Origin: Mucilaginibacter sp. KACC 22063
Lineage (GTDB): Bacteria > Bacteroidota > Bacteroidia > Sphingobacteriales > Sphingobacteriaceae
DNA: 64,000 nt
Reading direction: 5' to 3'
Assembly (NCBI RefSeq): GCF_028736115.1
Contig: NZ_CP117877.1
Span: forward strand, 682,001-746,000
Shown: in pieces, positions 1-8,617 of the stretch
Layout of the letters: the number at the start of each line of letters is the position of its first letter
Position numbering within the stretch: the first letter of the stretch is position 1
The notes under the pieces: generated by a model
The model's database searches: none
Told to the model about the DNA's origin: nothing
Seen by the model: only the letters and a program-made list of their open reading frames with translations
Program-made: the position numbers and the translations under genes

Positions 1-2266
1 CACGTGCCGATTTAAATACGTCATTGTAGGTAAGCCTTAATGTTGGGCCTTTGTCAAAACTTTTTTGCAGGCCTAAAGTAACCTGATACTGCGGACTGTA
101 ATGATAGATACCACTTGGCATTGACGATTGGAAATAACCAGATAATTGCGGCTGCCAATGATCAGGAAGTTTGAAATAATTACTGATACCATATACACCG
201 TAAAAACCCGAATTGGTTATCTGGCTCACATCATTTTTCTGGTACTCGAGGTGAGATATATTAATGTTGTTATAAATAGAAAGCCATTTAGCTACTTCTA
301 TAGGTATGGTGAAATTTATATAATACTGGTATAAGTTTTTAAGGTTCTGGGCACTGATACGTGTTATGCGCGAATCATCTGTTTCCCTTTGCGTAACATA
401 ATTGATGGTGCTTGATGTAACAGAATAACCGGCTGAGGCTACGTAAGTATTCTTTAAAGTGTATGTAAGGTCTATTGTATTTGTGTATTCTGGTTTAAGA
501 AATGGATTTCCCTGGCTGTAGGTATAGATATCCATGAAGTATATGAACGGGTTAAGATCCTGATAGCTGGGGCGGTTGATCCTGCGGCTGTACGATAAAT
601 TAAGTGAGTTATCTTTATTAATGTCCTTGCTAAGTATCAGCGAAGGGAACAGATTAAAATACTGGCGTTTTACAACATTTTGTGTAGTGACCAGGTTACC
701 GTCAGAATTTGTCAGCTCGCCACGTAGGCCAAGCTTATATTCGTAAGTGCCTAACTTGTTGCTGTAAACAGCATAGCCTGCACTTATTGATTCTTTATAT
801 TTAAAATAATTACTTCTTGTAGGGTCATTAACCCATTGATTGTTGTTAAAAAGCTCGTATTGTGCATTATTGTCTGTATTAACCGTACTGAATTTCAATC
901 CGGCTTCCAGTTTGCCTTTACCTAATGATTGTTCGTAATCTGTTTTAGCCACCCAGATATTGATTTTTGTAGGCAGGTTGTTACGCAGATCAAGCCCACC
1001 GATGGGGACGGCACTTCCGGGAATAGTGTACGTGTTCTCAATATTGTTAAACTGCGAAGAGTTGTAAGCAGAGTAGTTAACCTCAGCAGTGATGATCTTA
1101 GTAGAATCAATACTGTGTTTAAAACTTAAATTACCGCTGTATTGATGCTTATTGTCTTTAGTAAATGTATTATTGTTCAGCACAGAATCGACAACATTAG
1201 CTGCCTGCAAAATATTTGTGTTACTATACGCATACAGGTTCTTTTTAAAATTGAAGCCGGTAAATAAGATATTGAAAGCTGTTTTAGGCGATGCATTAAA
1301 ATCAAGCCCTACACGATAATTATGTGCATATGTTTTATATGGGCTGTAGGTGTATGAATTATGGATATTGGTAACCTCATTAGCATTTTGAGGATTCAAA
1401 TAATCAAGTTCAAGCTGCTCTTTTGACCTGGAGTTGCGATAAGAGAAATTGTAACCTCCATATATAATTACTTTGCCGCTTTTGTGATTAATGCTGAAGC
1501 CCTCATTGGTTCTTTTTGATTGACCCACTGCAACACCTGCATTAATGGTACCAGTAGTACCATCGAGGCTGGCCTTTTTTGTAATGATGTTGATAATACC
1601 GCCGCCGCCCTGGGCATCGTACTTTGCACCGGGATTAGATATTATTTCAATTTTGTCAATGGTATTGCTTTGAAAGCTTTTTAGAAAGGCCGCCAGATCT
1701 GAGCCTGCAAGGTAAGTTTTCTTGCCGTCTACCATTACTGTAGTACCCTGCTTGCCGTTTAATGAAATGCTTTCACTTTGAGGGTTAACATATATGCCTG
1801 GCGCTTTTTCAAGCAATTGTATGGCATCATAACCACTACCAAACACGGTATTACTAATATTAAATACAATGCGGTCGCTTTTTGCTTCTATTAATGGCCT
1901 TTTACCTGATATCACCACACCTGCAAGTGCTTTTACACTTGCATTAAGTTTTATATCAATATTTAAAGTTTCGCCTTGCTGCAAGGCTATGTTTTTGAAT
2001 TGCCTGTCATAGCCGATGTAACTTACCCTGACAATATAATTACCCGGTGCAATATTCTTAAAAGTAAATGCCCCGGTATTTATCTCGCTCATCGTACCGG
2101 TAACCATGGCCGAATCTTTTGCAGCTAATAAATGCACACTGGCAAATTCTACAGGTTTTTGCTGGCCGTCAAATAAATGCCCGGTTACAGTTCCGCTTTT
2201 TTGGGCCATAGCAGATGTAAAAGGCAAAACAACTGCAATTAATATTTTAAGTATTGTGTTCCGCAT
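1..2266 (-). CDS. TonB-dependent outer-membrane receptor, truncated by the window edge
   Basis: Only the N-terminal ~755 codons lie in the window; the frame is open to position 1. The start at 2266 gives a typical Sec signal (MRNTILKILIAVVLPFTSAMAQ), then a carboxypeptidase-regulatory-like beta-sandwich (about residues 25-110, with GNYIVRVSYIGYD), then a plug domain (VVISGKRPLIE, GTTVMVDGKKTY, KIEIISNPGAKYDAQGGGG) and the start of a beta-barrel. This is the outer-membrane beta-barrel family common in Bacteroidota, usually energised by TonB. The substrate cannot be read from the sequence. It diverges from the lanthipeptide locus, so a link (self-uptake, immunity or export) is possible but unproven. 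Confidence 0.9.
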   Translation of the reverse strand, partial: MRNTILKILIAVVLPFTSAMAQKSGTVTGHLFDGQQKPVEFASVHLLAAKDSAMVTGTMSEINTGAFTFKNIAPGNYIVRVSYIGYDRQFKNIALQQGETLNIDIKLNASVKALAGVVISGKRPLIEAKSDRIVFNISNTVFGSGYDAIQLLEKAPGIYVNPQSESISLNGKQGTTVMVDGKKTYLAGSDLAAFLKSFQSNTIDKIEIISNPGAKYDAQGGGGIINIITKKASLDGTTGTINAGVAVGQSKRTNEGFSINHKSGKVIIYGGYNFSYRNSRSKEQLELDYLNPQNANEVTNIHNSYTYSPYKTYAHNYRVGLDFNASPKTAFNILFTGFNFKKNLYAYSNTNILQAANVVDSVLNNNTFTKDNKHQYSGNLSFKHSIDSTKIITAEVNYSAYNSSQFNNIENTYTIPGSAVPIGGLDLRNNLPTKINIWVAKTDYEQSLGKGKLEAGLKFSTVNTDNNAQYELFNNNQWVNDPTRSNYFKYKESISAGYAVYSNKLGTYEYKLGLRGELTNSDGNLVTTQNVVKRQYFNLFPSLILSKDINKDNSLNLSYSRRINRPSYQDLNPFIYFMDIYTYSQGNPFLKPEYTNTIDLTYTLKNTYVASAGYSVTSSTINYVTQRETDDSRITRISAQNLKNLYQYYINFTIPIEVAKWLSIYNNINISHLEYQKNDVSQITNSGFYGVYGISNYFKLPDHWQPQLSGYFQSSMPSGIYHYSPQYQVTLGLQKSFDKGPTLRLTYNDVFKSAR

Positions 2267-2562
2267 AGCATGAGTTATTTATTGCGAAATAACCCCTGTA
2301 CCCAGATCTTATGAAATTAATTCGACGAATGCTTTGATTCTTTAGATGAATGAAAAGCCGTTTTTTGAAAATTCGCCAAAATGAAGAAATAACAGGTTAA
2401 ATGCCTTTTGAAATTTATAAAGGCTTGTTTCTGTCAGGAAAAATTTTACTTGGTCGATGTGTTTCAACAGCATGTCTAATTAGGTATCGCATTAATCTAA
2501 ATTATTTCTGTTGGCTTACGCTTTCATGCTCCTTTGTGTAAAAGATTATAAACGCAACAGTT
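2267..2562. other. Divergent intergenic region before the lanthipeptide locus
   Basis: A+T-rich stretch between the receptor gene and the first small peptide. No gene is seen. A possible Bacteroidota promoter for the plus strand has TTGG at 2511-2514 and TCCTTTG ending at 2536, about 18-19 bases apart and 27 bases before the ATG at 2563. The -7 box departs from TAnnTTTG, so this is a weak call. Confidence 0.4.
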
Positions 2563-2715
2563 ATGAAAGCAATTTTTAAAACGCTTTTTAAAAAGATCCA
2601 GCCACAGCATTCAGCTTTAGTAAATGCGCTTTCTCCTTTTGAAATGGCAGCACTGGTTAGTAGCAGCAACCCTAATCAGCAGCCAGCAAATTACTGGTGG
2701 ATTGATGAGAAATAA
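2563..2715 (+). CDS. Small peptide of 50 residues ending in a YWW block
   Basis: A 50-codon frame starting MKAIFKTLFKKIQPQ and ending ANYWWIDEK. The N-terminus is basic and amphipathic, the middle has PFEMAALVSSS, and the tail carries Tyr-Trp-Trp followed by acidic residues. It aligns by eye with the 62-residue peptide at 8618-8806: FEMAALVSSS against NDMAQIYGGR, and NYWWIDE against DYWWFED. Here SS stands where the other peptide has GG. I do not recognise a named family. Its position just upstream of six lanthipeptide precursors suggests another ribosomal peptide precursor or signal peptide; that is inference. Confidence 0.6.
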   Translation: MKAIFKTLFKKIQPQHSALVNALSPFEMAALVSSSNPNQQPANYWWIDEK

Positions 2716-2839
2716 CCGTCTTATTATTTGCCGTTATCATGGCAAAACATCTGCTGCATGCCAGGTAAACAACTGGCATTATAGGTCATGTATTCATGAA
2801 TAACTAAATAATTATTAACAAACAAAAATCGAAAACCAA

Positions 2840-3046
2840 ATGAAAAAGAAACCAATTAAGGTGACCAAATCGCTTTCATTAGACAAAGAGACCGTTGCCA
2901 AGCTTGATGAAAATCAGCTGAATGAGGTTGCAGGCGGTGGTACAACCAACACTTGTAACGGAAATCAACCGGCTCAACAATTTGAAGAAGCAGCAGCACT
3001 TATTGACATCAATTCATGTCAGGCATGTTCTTGTAACGGTAAATAA
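2840..3046 (+). CDS. Class I lanthipeptide precursor, copy 1
   Basis: 68 residues. The leader begins MKKKPIKVTKSLSLDKETV and runs through KLDENQLNEVAGG; this L-x-L-x-KET-x-x-KL-x-x-x-QL-x-x-(I/V)-x-GG pattern is the Bacteroidota GG-leader pattern known from class I lanthipeptides such as pinensins. The core after GG begins GTTNTCNGNQ and ends SCQACSCNGK, giving four Cys and several Ser/Thr for dehydration and thioether formation. First of six tandem precursors ahead of the LanB gene at 4382; the ATG follows an AAAACCAAA stretch also found before copies 2 and 3. Confidence 0.88.
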   Translation: MKKKPIKVTKSLSLDKETVAKLDENQLNEVAGGGTTNTCNGNQPAQQFEEAAALIDINSCQACSCNGK

Positions 3047-3102
3047 AACTGATAGTCAACGGCCATTGTACTATAGTTTTATTTCCACTAAAACCAAATC
3101 AC

Positions 3103-3300
3103 ATGAAAAAGAAACCTATCAAAGTAAGCAAATCGCTGTCATTAGACAAAGAAACCATTTCAAAACTTGATGAAAATCAATTAAATGAAGTAGCAGGTGG
3201 TGGCACTACCAATACCTGTAACAATCAGCCTGCACAACCTGCAGCCGAATTTAATTTGATTGACGTTAAATCATGCCAAGCTTGTTCTTGTAACGGCTAA
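3103..3300 (+). CDS. Class I lanthipeptide precursor, copy 2
   Basis: 65 residues. The leader differs from copy 1 by conservative changes (VSKSLSLDKETIS) and ends in the same NQLNEVAGG. The core begins GTTNTCNNQPAQ and ends KSCQACSCNG; the spacer between the two Cys-containing ends is variable in sequence and length. The leader and first core residues match copy 4 exactly over more than 40 residues, which points to recent tandem duplication. Expected substrate of the LanB-like dehydratase at 4382-7534. Confidence 0.88.
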   Translation: MKKKPIKVSKSLSLDKETISKLDENQLNEVAGGGTTNTCNNQPAQPAAEFNLIDVKSCQACSCNG

Positions 3301-3379
3301 AGCATGGCCCTGATGGCCTGGCAGCTTCAATGATTTCCGGGTCCATCTTTTACACTACTTAAAACCAAACCTTATTGTA

Positions 3380-3574
3380 ATGAAAAAGAAACCTGTAAAA
3401 ATCACCAAATCATTATTGCTGGACAAAGAGACTATCCAGAAACTTAACGATGACCAGTTAAATGAGATTGCCGGCGGCGGCAACACAGATACCTGTAATG
3501 GTACCCCACCTCCGGCGCAGGCATTTGAAGCAAACCTTGCCCTTCCATCATGTCATGCATGTTCTTGTAATTAA
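3380..3574 (+). CDS. Class I lanthipeptide precursor, copy 3
   Basis: 64 residues, the most divergent of the first four copies: leader MKKKPVKITKSLLLDKETIQ, then KLNDDQLNEIAGG. The core starts GNTDTCNGTPPPAQ and ends PSCHACSCN, so His replaces Gln inside the C-terminal Cys cluster while the four Cys positions are kept. Lies 79 bases after copy 2 and 24 bases before copy 4. Confidence 0.87.
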   Translation: MKKKPVKITKSLLLDKETIQKLNDDQLNEIAGGGNTDTCNGTPPPAQAFEANLALPSCHACSCN

Positions 3575-3598
3575 AATTAACTACTAACACACTTAAAA

Positions 3599-3811
3599 AT
3601 GAAAAAGAAACCAATTAAAGTAAGCAAATCTCTGTCATTAGACAAAGAAACCATTTCGAAACTTGATGAAAATCAATTAAACGAAGTAGCAGGCGGTGGT
3701 ACTACAAACACTTGTAACAACCAGACACCTCAGCAGCCTGTTGCGCAAGAATTTGCAGCAGATCTAATTGATATTAACTCTTGCCAGGCTTGTTCTTGCA
3801 ACAAAGGTTAA
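3599..3811 (+). CDS. Class I lanthipeptide precursor, copy 4
   Basis: 70 residues. The leader is identical to that of copy 2 and ends in NQLNEVAGG. The core begins GTTNTCNNQTPQQ and ends SCQACSCNKG, with the longest spacer of the group. The fixed ends with a free spacer suggest that rings form at the two ends and that the middle is a tolerant linker; this is inference from the alignment of the four copies. Confidence 0.88.
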   Translation: MKKKPIKVSKSLSLDKETISKLDENQLNEVAGGGTTNTCNNQTPQQPVAQEFAADLIDINSCQACSCNKG

Positions 3812-3871
3812 TCAAAACTTATCCCCGGAACCGTATGGCAAATGCTGTACGGTTCCAAATTTTAAAAGATT

Positions 3872-4081
3872 ATGAAAAAACAGAATTCAAAAATTAAACG
3901 CCTTTTCAGCCTCAACAAGGAAACTATTTTAAAACTAAACGAGGCACAATTAGCTGAAATTGCCGGAGGAGCCGATGCGCCCAACACTACCGGTGCATCG
4001 TCATGTAATATATTTACCTGTAACCCTGATAACTGTAAAGCTAACGGTGGCGCGCATGAAAACACTGAATTAAATAAATAA
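3872..4081 (+). CDS. Divergent lanthipeptide precursor, copy 5
   Basis: 69 residues. The leader is recognisable (FSLNKETILKLNEAQLAEIAGG) but the N-terminal KKKP block is lost. The core has three Cys (SSCNIFTCNPDNC) followed by a hydrophilic 16-residue tail with Asn, His, Glu and Lys. The ring pattern must therefore differ from copies 1-4. An overlapping minus-strand frame (3862-4107) is a shadow. It probably shares the LanB enzyme because it is in the same array. Confidence 0.83.
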   Translation: MKKQNSKIKRLFSLNKETILKLNEAQLAEIAGGADAPNTTGASSCNIFTCNPDNCKANGGAHENTELNK

Positions 4082-4086
4082 CCAAC

Positions 4087-4290
4087 ATGAAAAAGAAACG
4101 CATACATCTACAGTCGCTTTCTTTTGAGAAAGAAACTATTGCAAAGCTTAATGAGCATCAACTTGGAAACATACATGGCGGCATAAATAAAGAAACCGAT
4201 CCAAATAAATGCTCATGCCCTGTAATGTCATGTATTCACCTTACAGAATCTTGCCTGACAGTTCCTAAACAGGATCCTGAGGAAAATTAA
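4087..4290 (+). CDS. Divergent lanthipeptide precursor, copy 6
   Basis: 67 residues, starting 5 bases after copy 5 stops, so the two are probably translated together. The leader (LQSLSFEKETIAKLNEHQLGNIHGG) keeps the KET / KL / QL / GG skeleton but has His before GG. The core has four Cys in two groups (KCSCPVMSC and ESC), with Ser and Thr between them, and an acidic tail (KQDPEEN). Last precursor before the dehydratase gene, 91 bases upstream of it. Confidence 0.83.
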   Translation: MKKKRIHLQSLSFEKETIAKLNEHQLGNIHGGINKETDPNKCSCPVMSCIHLTESCLTVPKQDPEEN

Positions 4291-4381
4291 TTTATGTAGA
4301 TGCTCATTATCTGTGCTTTAATATTTATCAGTAAATTCTTATTTTAATAAAAGTTTTATCCTGCAACCAATCTTATCATTT

Positions 4382-7300
4382 ATGAACAGCCAAATTAAAC
4401 TGCAACCAGCCAATTATTATTTGTTAAGACGGCCGTTAATGCCTGTAGAAACTTTTTTTTCGATTAATGAACTGGTAAACACTGATATTAAAGCATTTGA
4501 GCATCATTTATTAAACCGCTACAAAAACGACCCGCTTTTTATGGAAGCCATTTACACGGCTTCTCCAGAGTTATACGGCGAATTGTGTAAAGCCATAAAT
4601 GATGGAATTGCAGGCCAAAAGTTGGTTATAACACTTTACAAATACTTATCAAGGATGAGCACCCGCTGTACCCCGTACGGTTTATTTGCAGGTTGCTCTA
4701 CCGGTATAGTGGGTGAAGAAACAAATATTAACTATGCTGACGAAAAACACCGGAAGCATTCGCGTTTGGATATGAACTATGTGAATGAGCTGGTTAACTA
4801 TCTTCAACAAATACCTGCTGTTAAAGAGAATATTTTATTTTACGTAAACAGTAGTTTATACGATAAAGCGGATACATACAGATACATTGAATATAAGGTA
4901 GAAAATAAAAGGCGGCATTATAATTTAACTTCAGTAAAGAAAAGCGATTATCTTGACCTGCTTGTAAAGGCTGCCGAAAATGGCACCAGTTATAAGTCAC
5001 TTTTAACCATTCTATTTAACGCTGCACCAGAAGTAGAACCAGCTGATGCAGAAGCCTTTTTGAATGAGCTTATTGATTCACAGCTTTTAATAAGTGAACT
5101 TGAACCTACCGTAACGGGCGATATTTATTTTGAAAGGCTGATTGTGCTGCTTGACCAAAAAGCACCAGACAGCATCATTTCAGATCTTAAACAAATAAGC
5201 AGCCTGCTTAAGCAAGGTGGTGTGAGCGCCTTTGAGCAGGTGCACCAAATTATTAATAACAAATTTGTAAAATGCCAATCTAAAGATCTGATCCAAACAG
5301 ATCTGTTTTATGAGCACGCTAACAATCAAATTAGTGGTACTGTTGCAAATAACATTGCAGAACAAATAAGTAATTTATACCGCATCTCGTCCAAAGGAGT
5401 TTTTAGCGATCTGGAAACTTTTAAAACAAGTTTTATAGAACGCTATGAAGAGAAAGAAGTACCATTGCTTCAGGCGCTTGATTCTGAGTCGGGGGTGGGC
5501 TATGGAGCAGGAAAAAAATCAGATCATTTGCCCCTTCTTGAGGGGGTGTCACCTAAAGCGCGTAAACAGGCGCGTAACACTACCTGGTCTGCTTATAATT
5601 TAATGGTTAATAAACTATTTAAGCAAGCAGCAGATAGCCGGTCGAAAGTAGTGCAGTTAACAGACGATGACCTTAAACAACTGGACGTACAACCCGAAAT
5701 TGAAAAATCTATTCCGACAAGTTTATATGCTTTTGGCTCGTTAATAGCGGCATCAGCACATGAGCTGGATAACAATAATTACAAATTTCATTTAACAACA
5801 TGCTCTGGCCCATCCGGAGCTAATATTTTGGGCAGATTTTGTCATGGCGACGAAAAACTTTACAAAAACCTACTGGAAACAATAGCTACCGATGAAGCAG
5901 ACAACGACAATTATGTATATGCAGAAATTGTGCACCTGCCCGAATCAAGAACCGGTAATATCCTGATGCGGCCAAACCTCAGAAAATATGAAATCCCGTT
6001 TTTAGGAAAGTCAGCCAAAAGTACCGAAGATCAGATTAATGTACAGGATCTGATGGTGTCAGTAAAAAATGGCAAAGTGATTCTACGCAGTAAAAGGCTT
6101 AATAAAGTTATAATTCCGCGATTATCTACCGCACATAATTATATGACAGGCTTGCCTGTATACCGTTTTCTATGTGATTTGCAGAAAGACGGTTTATATC
6201 ATAGCATTTACTGGGACTGGGCTAATTTAAGTGACTCGCGGTTTTTACCCAGGGTAGAATATAAAAACATCATTATTAACAAAGCAAGCTGGCGCATTAA
6301 TAAGCTGGCTTTAGATGGCTTTGGCAAAACCACAGAAAAAGACCTTGCCCTAATTGATGCTTACCTGAAAGAAATAGAGGTGCCCAGGTTTGTTTGTGTA
6401 GCCGAATACGACAATGAGTTACTGATAGATACGTCAAATGAAATTGGTAAAAAAATTCTACATCAAACCCTGACAAAAAAAGGAGTTGTTAAGCTATCAG
6501 AATTTTTATTTGACGAGGAAAACTGTTTTATTAACAACGGAAGGCATGGGTTTGCTAACGAAGTTATCTTGCCAATTTCAAATAAAAGCGCTACGGTTAT
6601 ACAGACCGCTGCTGCTCCTGCCAGGTTTACTACAGTTAAACGCACTTTTATTCCGGGCAGCGAATGGATCTATTTTAAAATTTACGGCGGAACAAAGTCG
6701 GTCGAAAAGGTTTTTATTGAAACCCTATGCCCTTACATCAAATATCTCAGTGACGAAAAAATCATTGATAAATGGTTCTTTATCCGCTATACAGATCCAC
6801 ATCATCACATCAGGCTGAGGTTAAAAGTCCATGAAAAAAATAAACTTGAAATAAACCGCATAATAACGGGTCTGTATGAATTGATCGAAGAAGAAATTGA
6901 AAACGGCACCATACACAAAATACAGTTAGATACCTATGTGCGTGAGATTGAACGCTACGGAGCAGATAATATAGAAAGCTCTGAAGATTGGTTTCATTAT
7001 GACAGTGTTGCGATATCCAATATCCTTAACATGATAGAAGGAGACATAGGCGAAACCTACAGATGGTTGCTGGCAGCACGCGGGCTCGATGAAATACTTA
7101 ATGACTTTGGCCTGTCTATAAAAGATAAGTGCCATTTTCTCGAAACACTTTCAGACGCCTTTTTTAAAGAATTTAACGGAGACAAGGCTTTAACTGTAGA
7201 GCTGAATGAAAAATACAGAAAGCATAGCAGGCAACTACGAAGCTTTTTAAACCCTGATGATGACATGCTGAATGAAATAACAGAAGCTACAGCAGAGTTT

Positions 7301-7534
7301 AAACAAAGAAGTGCGTCTGCTCAAGATACCGTCAGCAACATCATAAGTACTTTTGATAATGACCTCCTTTTTAATACAGCAGGGTTTACAGCATTATCAA
7401 GCTATGTACACATGTATCTTAACCGCTTTTTCCTTTCCAGGCAAAGGCAGCATGAGTTAGTATTATATACTATTTTATATAAGTACTACCTTTCTGAACA
7501 GGCCATTAAAAAGAATAAGGTTATAAACGTATAA
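4382..7534 (+). CDS. LanB-type lantibiotic dehydratase, full length
   Basis: 1050 residues, the usual length of an undivided class I LanB. The N-terminal part (about residues 10-720) matches the glutamylation domain, with the family motif RMSTRCTPYGLFAG near residue 92. The C-terminal part (about 755-1040) matches the elimination domain, with EWIYFKIYGG and WFFIRYTDPHHHIRLRL. Such enzymes glutamylate Ser/Thr of the precursor using Glu-tRNA and then eliminate glutamate to give dehydroalanine or dehydrobutyrine. The precursors lie directly upstream and a HlyD-like gene follows after 7 bases. No LanC cyclase is present in the window. Confidence 0.92.
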   Translation: MNSQIKLQPANYYLLRRPLMPVETFFSINELVNTDIKAFEHHLLNRYKNDPLFMEAIYTASPELYGELCKAINDGIAGQKLVITLYKYLSRMSTRCTPYGLFAGCSTGIVGEETNINYADEKHRKHSRLDMNYVNELVNYLQQIPAVKENILFYVNSSLYDKADTYRYIEYKVENKRRHYNLTSVKKSDYLDLLVKAAENGTSYKSLLTILFNAAPEVEPADAEAFLNELIDSQLLISELEPTVTGDIYFERLIVLLDQKAPDSIISDLKQISSLLKQGGVSAFEQVHQIINNKFVKCQSKDLIQTDLFYEHANNQISGTVANNIAEQISNLYRISSKGVFSDLETFKTSFIERYEEKEVPLLQALDSESGVGYGAGKKSDHLPLLEGVSPKARKQARNTTWSAYNLMVNKLFKQAADSRSKVVQLTDDDLKQLDVQPEIEKSIPTSLYAFGSLIAASAHELDNNNYKFHLTTCSGPSGANILGRFCHGDEKLYKNLLETIATDEADNDNYVYAEIVHLPESRTGNILMRPNLRKYEIPFLGKSAKSTEDQINVQDLMVSVKNGKVILRSKRLNKVIIPRLSTAHNYMTGLPVYRFLCDLQKDGLYHSIYWDWANLSDSRFLPRVEYKNIIINKASWRINKLALDGFGKTTEKDLALIDAYLKEIEVPRFVCVAEYDNELLIDTSNEIGKKILHQTLTKKGVVKLSEFLFDEENCFINNGRHGFANEVILPISNKSATVIQTAAAPARFTTVKRTFIPGSEWIYFKIYGGTKSVEKVFIETLCPYIKYLSDEKIIDKWFFIRYTDPHHHIRLRLKVHEKNKLEINRIITGLYELIEEEIENGTIHKIQLDTYVREIERYGADNIESSEDWFHYDSVAISNILNMIEGDIGETYRWLLAARGLDEILNDFGLSIKDKCHFLETLSDAFFKEFNGDKALTVELNEKYRKHSRQLRSFLNPDDDMLNEITEATAEFKQRSASAQDTVSNIISTFDNDLLFNTAGFTALSSYVHMYLNRFFLSRQRQHELVLYTILYKYYLSEQAIKKNKVINV

Positions 7535-7541
7535 TTAGATT

Positions 7542-8432
7542 ATGCCTGAAAACAATTATCATCATGAAGAAGTAGCTGAGATCATGGTTTCGGCCCCTGG
7601 TTGGGGCCTAAAATGGGGTAATATCATTATACTTTTAATTATTGCTTCCATACTTTGCTTTTCCTATTTTTTCAATTACCCGGATGTTGTAAAAATCCCG
7701 GTTGATTTCTCATCTGTAACATCTGCATCTGTAATAAAACCATTGCAGGTAAACTATGGTATTGATACCTTTTTGATCCGTAACAACGCATCTGTAAAAC
7801 AGGGCCAGCCACTAATAGTATGGTATGATAAATATTACACCAGCTATAACTCATTAACTAAACTTGAGAACGTTTTAATAAAATACCATAATACACTAAA
7901 CCAGCCGGTTAATAAAGCCAGGTTTTTAAGCGAACTCAACCATTTAGATAGCCGCAAATTAGGGGCATTTCAAAATGCTTATTCTTTATTAATAAGCGGC
8001 AGTTTCGATCAGGTCGACAGAATATTAATAGATATTAAAAATTGGAAAAACAACTGGGTAAGCAATGCTGAAGTGGCTGGCCATGTAACTTTAAACAACA
8101 TTATTTCGCCTGTTAAAACAAGTATTGACCCTCAGCAAATCGTATTGTATGTGCAACCTGTTAATACTAATTATATCGCACACGGGTTGATTACTAACAA
8201 AGCTTATGCTCGTTTGAAAATTAAACAGCCCGCCTATATTAATATTAATGAATTAGGGGACAGAAAATATAATGCAAAAATTATAAGTATTTCACCTATT
8301 GCCAATCATGCAAAGCATGACATTTATTTAGAGCTTAATAACAATAAAGATTTAAATGTGACCTTTACAGGTGAGGCCCGTGTGTTATTAAACGATAAAA
8401 CGCTTTTACATCGACTTTTAAATATTAACTGA
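7542..8432 (+). CDS. HlyD-like periplasmic adaptor, short form
   Basis: 296 residues. The cytoplasmic N-terminus has EIMVSAPGWGLKWGN, a motif typical of Bacteroidota bacteriocin-export HlyD proteins, followed by one membrane helix (about 25-45) and FNYPDVVKIPV. A lipoyl-like half is seen around VKQGQPLIVWYD, a reduced helical part at ~100-175, then the second half (AEVAGHVTLNNIISP) and beta-barrel strands. Typical relatives are 400 or more residues, so the coiled-coil hairpin is short. It is coupled to the LanB gene (7-base gap) but has no neighbouring ABC exporter. Confidence 0.78.
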   Translation: MPENNYHHEEVAEIMVSAPGWGLKWGNIIILLIIASILCFSYFFNYPDVVKIPVDFSSVTSASVIKPLQVNYGIDTFLIRNNASVKQGQPLIVWYDKYYTSYNSLTKLENVLIKYHNTLNQPVNKARFLSELNHLDSRKLGAFQNAYSLLISGSFDQVDRILIDIKNWKNNWVSNAEVAGHVTLNNIISPVKTSIDPQQIVLYVQPVNTNYIAHGLITNKAYARLKIKQPAYININELGDRKYNAKIISISPIANHAKHDIYLELNNNKDLNVTFTGEARVLLNDKTLLHRLLNIN

Positions 8433-8440
8433 ACGTATTA

Positions 8441-8468
8441 AAAAGCTCCTGAACGAGGAGCTTTTTTT
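8441..8468 (+). terminator. Intrinsic terminator of the lanthipeptide operon
   Basis: A perfect 10-bp stem (AAAAGCTCCT with AGGAGCTTTT) with loop GAACG, followed by further T residues, 8 bases after the HlyD-like stop codon. Confidence 0.9.
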
Positions 8469-8617
8469 GTTTTATACCTCCTCATATCCTCAAAAACACT
8501 TCATCTGCGGCGTGTTTTAATTAGTCGAAAAAATACCACACTTCGTCTAAAAAGTTAAGTAAGCAGGATTTCTTTAGCTTTCTTTGAATAAGAAAAAAGA
8601 AAGTAAAACTTAGCAAA

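Noticed and set aside
3862..4107. 81-codon minus-strand frame over lanthipeptide precursor 5
   Set aside because: It lies entirely opposite a leader-bearing precursor and has no independent features; it is a shadow.
5480..5570. Possible repeat insertion inside LanB (SGVGYGAGKK to LLEGVSP)
   Set aside because: A GYG motif at this place is normal for LanB proteins and no inverted repeat is present in the DNA.
6486..6818. 110-codon plus-strand frame inside LanB
   Set aside because: It is out of phase with the LanB elimination domain, which is continuous and conserved through this stretch.
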